Shown: piece after piece, positions 1 through 9,406 of the stretch
Layout: each line of letters begins with the position of its first letter
Position numbering within the stretch: position 1 is the stretch's first letter
Source of the DNA: Gammaproteobacteria bacterium
Lineage (GTDB): Bacteria; Pseudomonadota; Gammaproteobacteria; SZUA-140
DNA: 64,000 bases
Assembly: GCA_021648525.1 (NCBI GenBank)
Contig: JAKISP010000002.1
Location: forward strand, 59,379 to 123,378
Direction: 5' to 3'
Position numbers and translations under genes: made by a program
Notes under the pieces: model-generated
Databases searched by the model: none
What the model was told of the DNA's origin: nothing
Seen by the model: only the letters and a program-made list of their open reading frames with translations

Positions 1-728
1 AGACCACGCTGTATCGCCCATTCTCGCAAGCGCAACTGGATTGCTCGGTGCCCCAGTCGACGCCCCGTTTTACCCACAAATAACGCAGGATTATCGACAT
101 CAACCAATCCAGCGCGACATTGCAACCACTTATCCAGCGCCGCAAGCGCATATCGGCCAACCGGCACAATCCGAGTTTTTCTACCCTTACCAGTGATACG
201 TACCACTGCATCGCGTTGATCAATATCATTTATATCCAATCCAGCCAGTTCCGCCAGGCGCAGGCCCGATGAGTAGATTAGCTCCATCATGGTGCGATCA
301 CGCAGTGCCAGCGGCTCCATTTCATCAACATTCAGCAGCTGACTCACCTGATCGACATCCAGCGTCCTGGGCAGTTTTCGCGCTGTTTTTGGCGCACTCA
401 CCCCCAGCACCGGGTTGTTTTTCACCACCCCTTCGCGCAACAGGTAATTAAAGAGCGTACGCAGCGCTGACAGCAGCCGTTGCAGGCTACGCCCACCAAG
501 GCCACGGCGGTGCAGCTGCGCCACCACTGCGCGTACGTGGTGCACATCGAGCCATTGCCAACCATCAATATCCTGCTCATGGCAATAACAGACCACCTTT
601 TGCAGGTCGCGCCGATAGCTTTCCAGTGTCAGCGGCGAGAGACGGCGTTCATTTTTCAGATAATCAAAAAAGGCCTCACCCCCGTCAAACAGGGGGTAGG
701 CCTTTGGGTGTTCAATCTTGCCTGTCAT
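1..728 (-). CDS. xerC: Tyrosine recombinase XerC, 3' end cut by the window edge
   Basis: XerC acts with XerD at dif to resolve chromosome dimers. The frame opens at an ATG (728) and stays open for 242 codons to the window edge. An N-terminal core-binding domain is followed by the start of the catalytic domain, with 'SSGLRLAEL' (catalytic Arg) and 'GKGRKTRIVP' (catalytic Lys). The HxxR box and the Tyr nucleophile would lie outside the window. The ATG is 9 nt after the stop of the DUF484 gene, and dapF-DUF484-xerC is a conserved gammaproteobacterial order, which separates it from XerD and phage integrases. Confidence 0.93.
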   Translation of the reverse strand, partial: MTGKIEHPKAYPLFDGGEAFFDYLKNERRLSPLTLESYRRDLQKVVCYCHEQDIDGWQWLDVHHVRAVVAQLHRRGLGGRSLQRLLSALRTLFNYLLREGVVKNNPVLGVSAPKTARKLPRTLDVDQVSQLLNVDEMEPLALRDRTMMELIYSSGLRLAELAGLDINDIDQRDAVVRITGKGRKTRIVPVGRYALAALDKWLQCRAGLVDVDNPALFVGKTGRRLGHRAIQLRLREWAIQRG

Positions 729-737
729 TTAAAGCCG

Positions 738-1496
738 CTAAACATCTTCTCCAGCAGCCAGGTGCGGACTCAGTTTACGGGTGACCAACGCACCCAGGTA
801 TTTAAGGAACACCGTACCCACTCCCGCACAAAAACGCCCAGCGTCTTTACTACCAATCGCCAGTACACCTAGCGACACGCCAGTACTGTCACCTTTATTA
901 GCCATCACCAATGGTAACTGCGCCACAGAACGAATACCACGCTCTTTTGCATCATCAAACAGACCGGCCAACTCCGCATCGGTTAACACCCCACAGGCAG
1001 GCTCACCACCTTTGCTCAGGTTACCCATTTTTTTAAATTGCTCGTCTTCTCGAGAGATAAATCTCACCTGCAGATCACCAATTTGATCACTCTCCAGTGA
1101 AAGCGATGCCGGATCAGCAAACAGGCACAAGGTCACACCGTCGGCATTAAAGTCACCCTTAAGGCTCTGCTGGATTAGCGTCAACAGCGGTTCCAGTTCG
1201 TTGGTCTCCAACAACGCCAACACCAGTTTTTGCAGCTTCACCATCAACACATCATTCACTCGTGCCACATCCACCAGCTCAGCCAACTGCTGTTGATAGC
1301 CACCATTCTGCTCACGCAAGATGGCCACCTGCCGTTCGATCAACGAGACTGAAGCGCCAGTGGTATGCGTCACAATCATTTTCGCCAGCAGGTCATCGCG
1401 GTCATTAAAAAACTCAGGGTTAGCGACCAGGTAGCCCACCACCGCTTTATCATTAATGGTAGGAATTTCGGTATCCTGATTTTGCTGCACACTCAT
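738..1496 (-). CDS. DUF484 family protein (GAF-like)
   Basis: A 252-residue cytoplasmic protein of the DUF484 (YigA) family. It has an N-terminal helical part containing 'VVGYLVANPEFF', a coiled-coil-like stretch (about 50-85) and a GAF-like C-terminal domain that includes 'ADGVTLCLFADP'. The biochemical role is unknown; the family is recognised mainly by its fixed place between dapF and xerC. Its start overlaps the dapF stop by 4 nt (ATGA), which points to translational coupling. Confidence 0.88.
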   Translation of the reverse strand: MSVQQNQDTEIPTINDKAVVGYLVANPEFFNDRDDLLAKMIVTHTTGASVSLIERQVAILREQNGGYQQQLAELVDVARVNDVLMVKLQKLVLALLETNELEPLLTLIQQSLKGDFNADGVTLCLFADPASLSLESDQIGDLQVRFISREDEQFKKMGNLSKGGEPACGVLTDAELAGLFDDAKERGIRSVAQLPLVMANKGDSTGVSLGVLAIGSKDAGRFCAGVGTVFLKYLGALVTRKLSPHLAAGEDV

Positions 1497-2320
1497 AATT
1501 CGATTGTTCCTTCATATACATGGGTGGCGGGACCTGTCATCCGCACCGAACTGTCATCACCCGCCCATCTGACCCAAAGCGAACCGCCGGGCAGATCGAC
1601 CAGTACCTCATCTTCTAATACCTCCCAACGACGCCCAATCGCGACCGCTGCACAGGCACCCGTGCCACAGGCCAGCGTTTCACCCGCACCACGCTCAAAC
1701 ACCCGTAGGCGAATGTGGCGCGAATCGACCACCTCCATAAAACCTACATTAACACGCTCAGGAAATTTTGCATGCGCCTCAATCTGCGGTCCGAGGCGCG
1801 CTACCGGCGCATCATCAATCGACGCCACCTGCAGCACCGCATGTGGGTTACCCATCGACACCGCGCCGATCTCGTACACCGCATCATTGATATCAATCAT
1901 ATAGCGCGGCGCTTCTGCATCCGCAATAAATGGGATTTCAATAGGCACAAACTGTGGCCGTCCCATATCGACTGTCACCTGGCCATTATTTTCCATGGTC
2001 AGCTGGATAATCCCGCCAGAGACCTCAACCGGTATCTGCGTTTTTTTACTCAGATCATGTTCGCGCACATAGCGGGCAAAACAACGCGCGCCATTGCCAC
2101 ACTGCCCCACTTCACCGCCATCGGCATTAAAGATGCGATAACGGAAGTCCGCTTCCTTAGATTGCGCCGCTTCCACCAGCAATAGCTGGTCACAGCCCAC
2201 CCCAATGTGGCGATCGGCAATAAAACGAATCTGTGCCGTAGACAACGTAATATCCTGGTTGATCGCATCGATCACCACGAAGTCGTTACCCAGCCCATGC
2301 ATTTTACTAAATTTGATCAC
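1493..2320 (-). CDS. dapF: Diaminopimelate epimerase
   Basis: DapF interconverts LL- and meso-diaminopimelate for lysine and peptidoglycan synthesis. At 275 residues it has the usual length. The N-terminus 'MIKFSKMHGLGNDFVVID' is characteristic. Both catalytic cysteines are present, in 'GQCGNGARC' (about residue 75) and 'LACGTGACA' (about residue 218). It is the first gene of dapF-DUF484-xerC; the leader upstream (2321-2463) is shared with the divergent trmO, so promoters for both probably lie there. Confidence 0.97.
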   Translation of the reverse strand: MIKFSKMHGLGNDFVVIDAINQDITLSTAQIRFIADRHIGVGCDQLLLVEAAQSKEADFRYRIFNADGGEVGQCGNGARCFARYVREHDLSKKTQIPVEVSGGIIQLTMENNGQVTVDMGRPQFVPIEIPFIADAEAPRYMIDINDAVYEIGAVSMGNPHAVLQVASIDDAPVARLGPQIEAHAKFPERVNVGFMEVVDSRHIRLRVFERGAGETLACGTGACAAVAIGRRWEVLEDEVLVDLPGGSLWVRWAGDDSSVRMTGPATHVYEGTIEL

Positions 2321-2463
2321 GTTTTTCCGTGCACCTTTAATATTTTTTCCGAGTACACCCTCAAGTATACCCTTAAGAACAGACTGTTTAAATCATTTAC
2401 CAAAACACGCTCATAATGCCAATAACGCTAACTCAATCTCTACTAAGCATTTATAATCCAGCC

Positions 2464-3201
2464 ATGACCCATACCATCGAACCCATCGGCACCGTTCATT
2501 CTTGTTTCAAAGAGCTATTTGGCATCCCGCGCCAACCTGGATTGGTAAAGGCTGCTCGCGGCTGGATTGAGTTTTATCCACCATATAACCGCGCTGAGGC
2601 ATTCAACGGGCTAGAGGGAATGTCGCATCTGTGGATCATATTCCTGTTTCATAAGAGTCTTCACAACGAGATGAGCCTGACGGTACGACCACCGCGTAAA
2701 GAGGGAAAGCGGATGGGAGTGTTCGCGACACGCGCACCGAACCGGCCAAACCAGCTTGGTCAATCGGTAGTTGAACTCGAACGGGTTGAGACACGTCATG
2801 GAAAAACCACACTATATATAAAAGGACTCGACCTGATAGAGGGAACACCCGTGATCGACATCAAGCCCTACATTCCTTATGTCGATTCAATCCCAGATGC
2901 CCACGGCGGCTTTGCTCACCTTGCACCAGAACAACGATTGCAGGTTAGCTTTAGTGACAAGGCCAGTCAACAGGTCGACTTATTTGAAAAACAACACCCG
3001 CAACTGCGCCAGTTGATCTCAGATATTCTGCAATACGACCCTCGTCCTGTTTATGTGCGTAAACTTGCCCATAAAAAACAGTTTGGCTTTTTTCTTTATG
3101 ATTTAGATGTAAAGGTTGAGATTATGGATAAAGGAGCGGTGCAAGTCTCCAATGTTGTATTTTCTGCACAGGGGACAGAGCACCCTTACTCCGACCCCTA
3201 G
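2464..3201 (+). CDS. trmO: tRNA (N6-threonylcarbamoyladenosine37-N6)-methyltransferase TrmO
   Basis: TrmO (TsaA/YaeB family) methylates t6A37 in ANN-decoding tRNAs using S-adenosylmethionine. Family signatures are 'EPIGTVHS' at the start, 'IPRQPGLV', 'FATRAPNRPNQLGQS' and 'GTPVIDIKPYIPY'. I take the ATG at 2464 ('MTHTIEPIG') because homologues begin there; an in-frame start at 2416 would add 16 residues unlike the family. This gives 245 residues, close to the E. coli protein. It is divergent from dapF and convergent with the next gene. Confidence 0.92.
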   Translation: MTHTIEPIGTVHSCFKELFGIPRQPGLVKAARGWIEFYPPYNRAEAFNGLEGMSHLWIIFLFHKSLHNEMSLTVRPPRKEGKRMGVFATRAPNRPNQLGQSVVELERVETRHGKTTLYIKGLDLIEGTPVIDIKPYIPYVDSIPDAHGGFAHLAPEQRLQVSFSDKASQQVDLFEKQHPQLRQLISDILQYDPRPVYVRKLAHKKQFGFFLYDLDVKVEIMDKGAVQVSNVVFSAQGTEHPYSDP

Positions 3202-3213
3202 CACATCAACACA

Positions 3214-4047
3214 TCAAGCTTTCCAGTCAGGTACAACACCCTCTTCCATCGTTTCGCTATTTTCATTATAAATAAGCACTGTATCCGCGCTGATCATCTT
3301 AGGATCCGCCACTGTCAACGCATATTCACCCACCAACGTACCATCGCCATGAATCGTATTGGCAGGTGTATAGAGGGCATAATTAAATGGAATTTGAAAC
3401 GCGGTAAAGTTAAATTCATCTGCTGAGATTCGCTTTCCAATCACAATATATCCGCCGCACTTTTCGGAGGTTGGAATGTGCAAATGCGGAAAGTCATGCG
3501 TCTCTATAAAGACCCCACCGCCACCATGAAGCTTCATCAGAAATTCTTTTTTATAATTCTCTTTATAATCGTACTTCATTAATGCAATATCACATTTATC
3601 TGTGGTGATCATCAGCTCATGGTTGTTTTCAATCAGCTCAAGTCCGTAGTACTTCACGTTTTCTTTGGTCGCCAGGACTGTCGGAATATTAAACCCATCC
3701 GGTACAAGCAATGCACCCAAACCACTAAATACGTTCGCACTTGAACCGGCAATCACCTTGATTCCTTTTTCTCTGGCCTCTTTAGCGGTATACCATGCTG
3801 CCTTAACATTCACCATTTTCGGTGTCATATCACCCGGTTCAATACCCCTTTCTGAGGCCACATCAATCTTCCAGCAAGAGATGCCCTCCTCAATAAACGC
3901 CATACCAGCATCAGTCGTCATAGCCGTAACACTTTTATCCGGCTTCCCATCTTTCACCGCATAACGCGTGATATCAACACTCTTTAGTATTTCATCGGTT
4001 TTTTCTGTTTGTTTAAAGTACACAGGAAAATCAAACTTTTCACTCAT
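3214..4047 (-). CDS. Unrecognised conserved-looking protein, possibly cupin-like
   Basis: A 277-residue protein with no signal peptide or membrane segment. I do not recognise the family. A C-terminal stretch with 'HDFPHLHIP' and 'NTIHGDGTLVGEYALT' has His residues spaced as in a metal-binding cupin barrel; this is only a suggestion. The ATG at 4047 is preferred over 4095 because GAGGAAAG lies just upstream. Gene-like composition, a good ribosome binding site and absence of a competing frame support a real gene. It sits alone between convergent trmO and a divergent diguanylate cyclase. Confidence 0.75.
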   Translation of the reverse strand: MSEKFDFPVYFKQTEKTDEILKSVDITRYAVKDGKPDKSVTAMTTDAGMAFIEEGISCWKIDVASERGIEPGDMTPKMVNVKAAWYTAKEAREKGIKVIAGSSANVFSGLGALLVPDGFNIPTVLATKENVKYYGLELIENNHELMITTDKCDIALMKYDYKENYKKEFLMKLHGGGGVFIETHDFPHLHIPTSEKCGGYIVIGKRISADEFNFTAFQIPFNYALYTPANTIHGDGTLVGEYALTVADPKMISADTVLIYNENSETMEEGVVPDWKA

Positions 4048-4184
4048 AGGGTCTTTCCTCTTAAATGCTAGACGCTGGAACATTATGCAAATCAAATACA
4101 GCTCACTGTGCTATGATTCCTGTCACGGAAAAATAGCCATACTCTGATATCTTGCAAAACGATTTAATTGCAGTCGAGACGAAC

Positions 4185-5168
4185 ATGCGTGACATAAATA
4201 AAATGGAACCGGATGATTCCGTCTATAAAGTACTACTGGAATCGACAAATGCAATCCCATGGAAGATCGACTGGCAGAGCAAAAAGTTTACTTATATTGG
4301 CCCTCAAATCGAATCCCTACTAGGGTGGTCAGCATCAAGCTGGGATAGCATTGAAGACTGGGTTGAACGCATGCACCCAGATGACAGAGAGTCTGTCGTG
4401 AATTTTTGCGTTGCTCAATCCCAGGCTGGCTGTGATCATGAAGCAGATTACCGCGCACTCACAAAAAATGGCGGCTACATCTGGATCCGTGACGTTGTCC
4501 ATGTCATTCGAAAAAATGGCAAAATTGAATCATTAATCGGCTTCATGTTTGACATCAGCAAACGAAAACAAACAGAACATAAATTACTCCGACTACAAAA
4601 AGAACTGGAAGAGTTCTCATTCAAAGACGCCTTAACAGAAATTGCTAATCGTCGCATGTTTGACTCCATTTTCGAACGTGAATGGTTGAGTGCGCAACGC
4701 AACCAGCATCCAGTCGCGCTAATTTTACTAGACATCGATTTCTTTAAAGAATACAACGATCACTACGGCCACATCATGGGTGATGACTGTCTAAAACAGG
4801 TCGCTCAAATATTATATAACGTCGCAATCAGGCCCGGGAATTTTGTCGCACGCTTTGGTGGCGAGGAATTTGTCCTCGTCCTCGCAGAAACCGATGAAGC
4901 CTCGGCAATCGCTATTGCAGAAGAGTGCCGCAGTGAAATTATCAAACATGCAATCCCGCATGAAAAATCGCCCATCAGTAAAACACTTTCAATCAGCGCT
5001 GGCATTAGTGCAATCGTACCGTCAGGCAATTCCGAACGGAAAAACTTCATTCAACAGGTCGATACGCTACTCTATCAGGCAAAACTAACCGGCAGGAACC
5101 GCGTCACCCATAAAACCACCATATCAAATCACGAAGTAACAGAACCTGACCGCTATTACAAACAGTAG
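4185..5168 (+). CDS. PAS domain diguanylate cyclase (GGDEF)
   Basis: A soluble 327-residue protein that probably makes cyclic di-GMP from two GTP. A PAS_3-type PAS/PAC domain (about 15-135) contains 'MHPDDRESV'; a short coiled coil 'KLLRLQKELEEFSFKD' links it to a GGDEF domain (about 155-315). The active site reads 'RFGGEEF' and the metal site 'DIDFFKEYNDHYGH'. The inhibitory I-site, usually RxxD five residues before GGEEF, is 'RPGN' here, so product inhibition may be weakened. The ATG at 4185 is preferred over a TTG at 4152, which has no ribosome binding site. Confidence 0.9.
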   Translation: MRDINKMEPDDSVYKVLLESTNAIPWKIDWQSKKFTYIGPQIESLLGWSASSWDSIEDWVERMHPDDRESVVNFCVAQSQAGCDHEADYRALTKNGGYIWIRDVVHVIRKNGKIESLIGFMFDISKRKQTEHKLLRLQKELEEFSFKDALTEIANRRMFDSIFEREWLSAQRNQHPVALILLDIDFFKEYNDHYGHIMGDDCLKQVAQILYNVAIRPGNFVARFGGEEFVLVLAETDEASAIAIAEECRSEIIKHAIPHEKSPISKTLSISAGISAIVPSGNSERKNFIQQVDTLLYQAKLTGRNRVTHKTTISNHEVTEPDRYYKQ

Positions 5169-5476
5169 CATTGCCAGACTAAATCACCTCCTCCTGCCAA
5201 ATTTAACAAGTACCACAACTTCCGCTTACACAACTCAAGGCCCTCGCCCTCCCGCAGCATACAAACCAGGCTGACACTATAATCGACAAAAAACCTGACT
5301 TACCTCTCGCATACCACAAGCGTACGAATAGCTCTTCATTCAGTAAAATTTAGCGCCTCTTTAACAGGTCATTTAAGTAATCGATAAATTCAATTTATAA
5401 TTAATATTTAATTCATTAGACCAATTTATAGAGAGGTCATACTATGCGTATTACTTTCACCCTCAAGGAGAACAAG
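5169..5476. other. Intergenic, AT-rich leader of the peroxidase gene
   Basis: There is no convincing gene here. The last 80 bases are AT-rich, as expected for a promoter, but I do not see a clear -35/-10 pair. Confidence 0.4.
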
Positions 5477-6490
5477 ATGAAATACTCTATTGCTGGCATC
5501 GCGTTACTAGCATCCGCACCAGTACTGGCGTTAGACGCCATTCCAGACGTCGTTCCGACACCAATCGACAACCCAGCCAGCAGCGCCAAAATAGAACTCG
5601 GCAAACAGCTCTTTTTTGACCCACGTCTTTCGATCGACGGCACTGTATCGTGTAATTCATGCCACAATGTGATGGCAAGCGGCACCGACAGCCGTCCAAC
5701 TTCTGTTGGCGTTAACGGCCAACGCGGCGGACGTAATGCACCGACCGTCTGGAATGCTGCATTCCTGAGTACCCAGTTCTGGGATGGCCGCGCCGCAACA
5801 CTAGAAGACCAGGCAAAAGGACCACCTTTAAACCCAATCGAGATGGGCATGCCAAATGCACAGGCGGTGGTTGATCGGCTCGAAAACATTCCCGGTTACA
5901 AAGCCCAATTTGATGCCATCTTCGGTGCGGTCTCTTACGACAACATGGCCAAAGCAATTGCGAGCTATGAGCGTACGCTGATTACCATTAACAGCCCATT
6001 TGATCGCCACATGAAAGGTGACAAAACAGCAATGTCTGACAAAGCAATCAAAGGCATGAAGCGTTTCGATACCATTGGCTGCTCTGGCTGTCACAACGGC
6101 GTTAACTTTGCGGGGCCTGCACTTGCCACCGGCACTGGCTTCTTCCAGAAGTTCCCATTGTTTAACAATCCGCTGATCGCTAAGTACGATCTTGCAAAAG
6201 ACAAAGGGCGCTATGAAGTGACCAGGGATAATGCTGATATCAATACCTGGCGCGTCCCCTCACTGCGCAACATCGCCACCACTGCACCTTATTTTCATAA
6301 CGGTTCAGTTAAAACCCTTAATGAAGCGGTACGTGTGATGGCAGCAAGCCAGCTTGATAAAAGATTAAGCGATTCTGAAGTCAGCGAAATCGTTGCCTTC
6401 CTGGAATCACTCACGGGTGAGTTCCCAGCTCAGACCATGCCAAGACTTCCTGGCATTGCGGGTAGCAGCCTAGTAGGGTCAATCAAGTAA
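5477..6490 (+). CDS. Dihaem cytochrome c peroxidase (periplasmic)
   Basis: Reduces hydrogen peroxide to water in the periplasm with electrons from small cytochromes c. The start is set at ATG 5477 because AAGGAG lies 8 nt upstream; an ATG at 5444 would precede the signal peptide. A Sec signal peptide (residues 1-19, cleavage near 'VLA-LD') is followed by two c-type haem sites, CNSCH (59-63) and CSGCH (202-206), and by the family motifs 'LGKQLFFDPRLS' and 'APYFHNGSV'. It belongs to the CcpA/MauG superfamily. At 337 residues it is full length. It is a single gene followed by a terminator. Confidence 0.93.
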   Translation: MKYSIAGIALLASAPVLALDAIPDVVPTPIDNPASSAKIELGKQLFFDPRLSIDGTVSCNSCHNVMASGTDSRPTSVGVNGQRGGRNAPTVWNAAFLSTQFWDGRAATLEDQAKGPPLNPIEMGMPNAQAVVDRLENIPGYKAQFDAIFGAVSYDNMAKAIASYERTLITINSPFDRHMKGDKTAMSDKAIKGMKRFDTIGCSGCHNGVNFAGPALATGTGFFQKFPLFNNPLIAKYDLAKDKGRYEVTRDNADINTWRVPSLRNIATTAPYFHNGSVKTLNEAVRVMAASQLDKRLSDSEVSEIVAFLESLTGEFPAQTMPRLPGIAGSSLVGSIK

Positions 6491-6516
6491 CGAGATTCGA
6501 TCAGGCAACAAAGATC

Positions 6517-6541
6517 AGCCGGCCTTCATGGTCGGCTTTTT
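6517..6541 (+). terminator. Rho-independent terminator after the peroxidase gene
   Basis: AGCCGGCC and GGTCGGCT form an 8 bp stem (one G-T pair) with a 5-base loop, running into TTTTT. It lies 27 nt past the peroxidase stop. Confidence 0.8.
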
Positions 6542-6963
6542 CATTCACGGAATTTCGTTTAAAACGACATGTCGATAGTATCTTTTACGACTAAGACATT
6601 CCGCCGTGTGACAAACCACACAATTCAATTCTTAACCTATGCTTACGTAGCGGTATATGAACCACTTCTTGTAAAAACATTGATTCGCGCACAAATAGAG
6701 TCAGAGAAATCTGACACAACTTCACTCAAATAACAGTAATTCAGCAATAATCAACCACTCATACTCATGCGAATAGCAATATAAAAATTAATGATTCCTT
6801 TCAGATTGCCGCCGTAATACCACAGTAAAAGACCCAGCAAAACAGTAACATACAAACCCAATAAACCTTAAAGAAAACAAGATAATTAACGATAACGAAA
6901 GCAATAAATCACAACAACACTGACAACAACATAAAATTTAACAGCCCATTACAGTCAAACAGC
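6542..6963. other. Long AT-rich intergenic region before the GTPase cluster
   Basis: About 420 bases with no credible ORF. It becomes strongly A-rich on the plus strand towards 6963. It probably holds the promoter of the downstream seven-gene cluster, but no single promoter stands out. Confidence 0.4.
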
Positions 6964-7704
6964 GTGAATAAAAACCAAACAATACAGAAATCAGTAACTG
7001 ATGAAATCAACGACTTTATCGAACCCTGTTTTCTCAATAGCACCCGCTGGATAAACACACCAGCCAATAACAACATCGAAAAAATAGCCCATTACCTGTC
7101 ACATCAAATTTCCAGAATGCCACAGGACCTTACAAGCCACGCGCAACGAATTTCTCTTTACCTCCGCGAGGGCGATACTGAAAATACGTATGCAGCACTA
7201 TTAGATCTTTTCCTTGTTCTTGGCAACAAAGGCCTGCCATTACGCAAGCGGCTACTACAGCAAGCAGTCTCTGTCATCACCGCAGAAAATTATGGCTTTT
7301 TATCAAGCACACTTCCAACGGCGCTAGTAATCACATGCAACACACCACTATCACATCTTTCCGCACTAAGCCTTGGAAGAACCAGTGAGAAAAAAATCAT
7401 ACGAAAAACCAGTGACGAGCAGTCACAAAAAAAAGAATCGCCACTATTGATTGTGCGCGACCTGCTTAATTCAGGACAAATTTCACAGGCACAGTCAATT
7501 CTGGAATCAGCATTACTAACCGAACCTGATAATGATGATATCAGCGACGAATTACTACAGATCTATCGTCATACCCATGATAGAAGCGGCTGCATTCAGA
7601 TGCTTAAAAAATTGTCATCAAGTCCATTAGCAGGCCGAGAGAAATGGACAGAACTGATTATTACACTCGACCAGGACAGCATGAAGAGCTCTCTCAGTGC
7701 GTAA
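6964..7704 (+). CDS. TPR-like protein, first gene of the small-GTPase cluster
   Basis: A 246-residue soluble protein starting at GTG. The C-terminal third ('LLNSGQISQAQSILESALL', then 'EPDNDDISDELLQIYRHT') reads as a pair of TPR-type helical hairpins, resembling the C-terminal repeats of FimV-type proteins. The N-terminal half is helical and unrecognised. It overlaps the next gene by 8 nt. TPR proteins of this kind usually act as scaffolds; the role here is inferred only from its neighbours (GTPase, roadblock proteins). Confidence 0.7.
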   Translation: MNKNQTIQKSVTDEINDFIEPCFLNSTRWINTPANNNIEKIAHYLSHQISRMPQDLTSHAQRISLYLREGDTENTYAALLDLFLVLGNKGLPLRKRLLQQAVSVITAENYGFLSSTLPTALVITCNTPLSHLSALSLGRTSEKKIIRKTSDEQSQKKESPLLIVRDLLNSGQISQAQSILESALLTEPDNDDISDELLQIYRHTHDRSGCIQMLKKLSSSPLAGREKWTELIITLDQDSMKSSLSA

Positions 7705-8830
7705 ACAGAAAATAACCAATCCCATTCGAATTACCACACTCGGGCTTGATAAGCGCTCGCAAGAGGTGCTGCGAATGGCATTTTCAAGCGTCGCAAAGGG
7801 CGAGTGTATTTTGTCTGATAGTGCCTCAGCAGATGTCGGCCTCTGTAATATGGATAGCCACAATGCAAATACATTATGGAGTGAAAATAAAACACGCTAT
7901 CCCGAACGCCCTATGGTTGTAATTTCAATCAAGAAACCACAACTTGAAAATTGCACATATGTAAAAAAACCGATAAACATCACCGTGCTTGTCGATGCAA
8001 TCAAAGGTGCCTTTAGTAGTGCCGCCATCCAGCACTCGGCAACTTATGCAACCAATGGAACACATGCCAGCACACAGGAAGTTCAACTTCCTCCGCAGCA
8101 ACCAGAAAAGAGCATTCAAGAGACACCCATGGATTCTCCTCTAGCACCTGTTGAACAATGGAATGATGAAAGTAACACGAGTATCAACTATTACTCTCCA
8201 GCAGATTATTTGCAGGAAGAGCTACAAAATGCTGTTACACAGGCGAATGAAAAAAATCTATCCGCACAATATTCAGTCAAGTTGAACGACGTCTGGCTAC
8301 ACATCGCGGTTGACCCAGTTCATAATAAAGTGGTATCTGAAATCAGCGATCAAATGCTTAAACCCCTGTGCACGACACCACGCTACTGTATTGAAGCCAG
8401 GTTAAAATTTCTCAGTAAAAACAGATCCCATTTTGATGTCTGTCAGAGTGATAAACCCTATCACGAATGCTCCATTGATCAATTCATCTGGAAGATAGCG
8501 CTCTGGACATCTGCAGGCAGACTGTCAAAAGACATGAGTCCATCCACTTCGATACAACTCAAGCACTGGCCGAATTTAACACGCCTGACACAGTCAGAAA
8601 ATGATATCAGGATTGCAGCACTACTCTCCGAACAGCCAGCCGCACCAGCCCTGATTTCCAAGGTGCTGGGGATACCAATCTCTCAGATTTTTTCTTTTTA
8701 CGCTGCCGCACATGCACTTAATCTTGCCGCACCAGTCGTTAATGTGGCGAAAAAACCAGCGTTTAATATTCAACAAAAAAGCAAACATCATTCGCTATTT
8801 AGCAAAATACTCGAGAAATTTTCTGGTTAA
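7697..8830 (+). CDS. Pseudo-receiver protein with C-terminal helical domain
   Basis: A 377-residue protein starting at GTG inside the end of the previous gene. Residues 10-110 alternate strands and helices like a response-regulator receiver: 'RITTLGL', 'ADVGLCNMD', 'PMVVISI' and 'YVKKPIN', with the conserved Lys-Pro. The acidic pair and the phospho-acceptor Asp are not clearly present, so it is probably not phosphorylated in the usual way. A linker (about 115-175) leads to a second domain and a helical C-terminal module around 'AALLSEQPAAPALISKVLG'. No named family was recognised. Confidence 0.65.
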   Translation: MRKQKITNPIRITTLGLDKRSQEVLRMAFSSVAKGECILSDSASADVGLCNMDSHNANTLWSENKTRYPERPMVVISIKKPQLENCTYVKKPINITVLVDAIKGAFSSAAIQHSATYATNGTHASTQEVQLPPQQPEKSIQETPMDSPLAPVEQWNDESNTSINYYSPADYLQEELQNAVTQANEKNLSAQYSVKLNDVWLHIAVDPVHNKVVSEISDQMLKPLCTTPRYCIEARLKFLSKNRSHFDVCQSDKPYHECSIDQFIWKIALWTSAGRLSKDMSPSTSIQLKHWPNLTRLTQSENDIRIAALLSEQPAAPALISKVLGIPISQIFSFYAAAHALNLAAPVVNVAKKPAFNIQQKSKHHSLFSKILEKFSG

Positions 8831-8863
8831 CACTAAACCTACCCATAAAGATACCTCACGATC

Positions 8864-9406
8864 ATGCCTGGAAACAATCACAAAATAATATTCACCGGTC
8901 CTGTTGGCGCAGGAAAGACAACAGCGATTGGCGCTATTAGTGATATTGCCGTTTTAAAAACGGATGAAAATGCACAGGACATGACCAAAAAACGCAAGCA
9001 GGCAACAACCGTAGCGCTAGATTATGGGCTATTAAAATTAGGTGAAGATGAACGTATTCATCTCTATGGCACACCTGGCCAGGAACGTTTTGATTTCATG
9101 TGGGAGATATTAACCAATGGTGGCCTTGGCCTGATTTTATTACTTGATAACTCGCGACCAACTCCCTTCAAAGACATGAGTTTTTTTCTTAATGCATTCC
9201 GCGATTTTATTTGTGATAACAAAATGGTCATCGGGATTACACACATGGAATACAACGAGACGCCAAAAATAGAGGCGTATCATCAACAGTTACATAAACA
9301 TGGCATCAAAGCACCCGTATTAGAAATTGATGCACGAGAAAAAAATGATATCGAAACATTAGTCAAAACACTTCTTTATTCACTTGACCCGTGGCTGGGC
9401 AAGTAA
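8864..9406 (+). CDS. Arf/MglA-like small GTPase
   Basis: A 180-residue Ras-superfamily GTPase. G1 is 'GPVGAGKTT' (about residues 11-19). The G2 Thr is probably in 'QATTVALDYG'. G3 reads 'YGTPGQERF', where the usual DxxG Asp is replaced, as in the bacterial MglA-like group. G4 is a divergent 'GITHME' instead of NKxD, so base specificity is uncertain. Such GTPases set cell polarity or motility states and are controlled by roadblock/LC7 partners; two roadblock-type genes follow directly. No lipid-modification or membrane signal is visible. The gene ends in TAATG shared with the next start. Confidence 0.88.
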   Translation: MPGNNHKIIFTGPVGAGKTTAIGAISDIAVLKTDENAQDMTKKRKQATTVALDYGLLKLGEDERIHLYGTPGQERFDFMWEILTNGGLGLILLLDNSRPTPFKDMSFFLNAFRDFICDNKMVIGITHMEYNETPKIEAYHQQLHKHGIKAPVLEIDAREKNDIETLVKTLLYSLDPWLGK

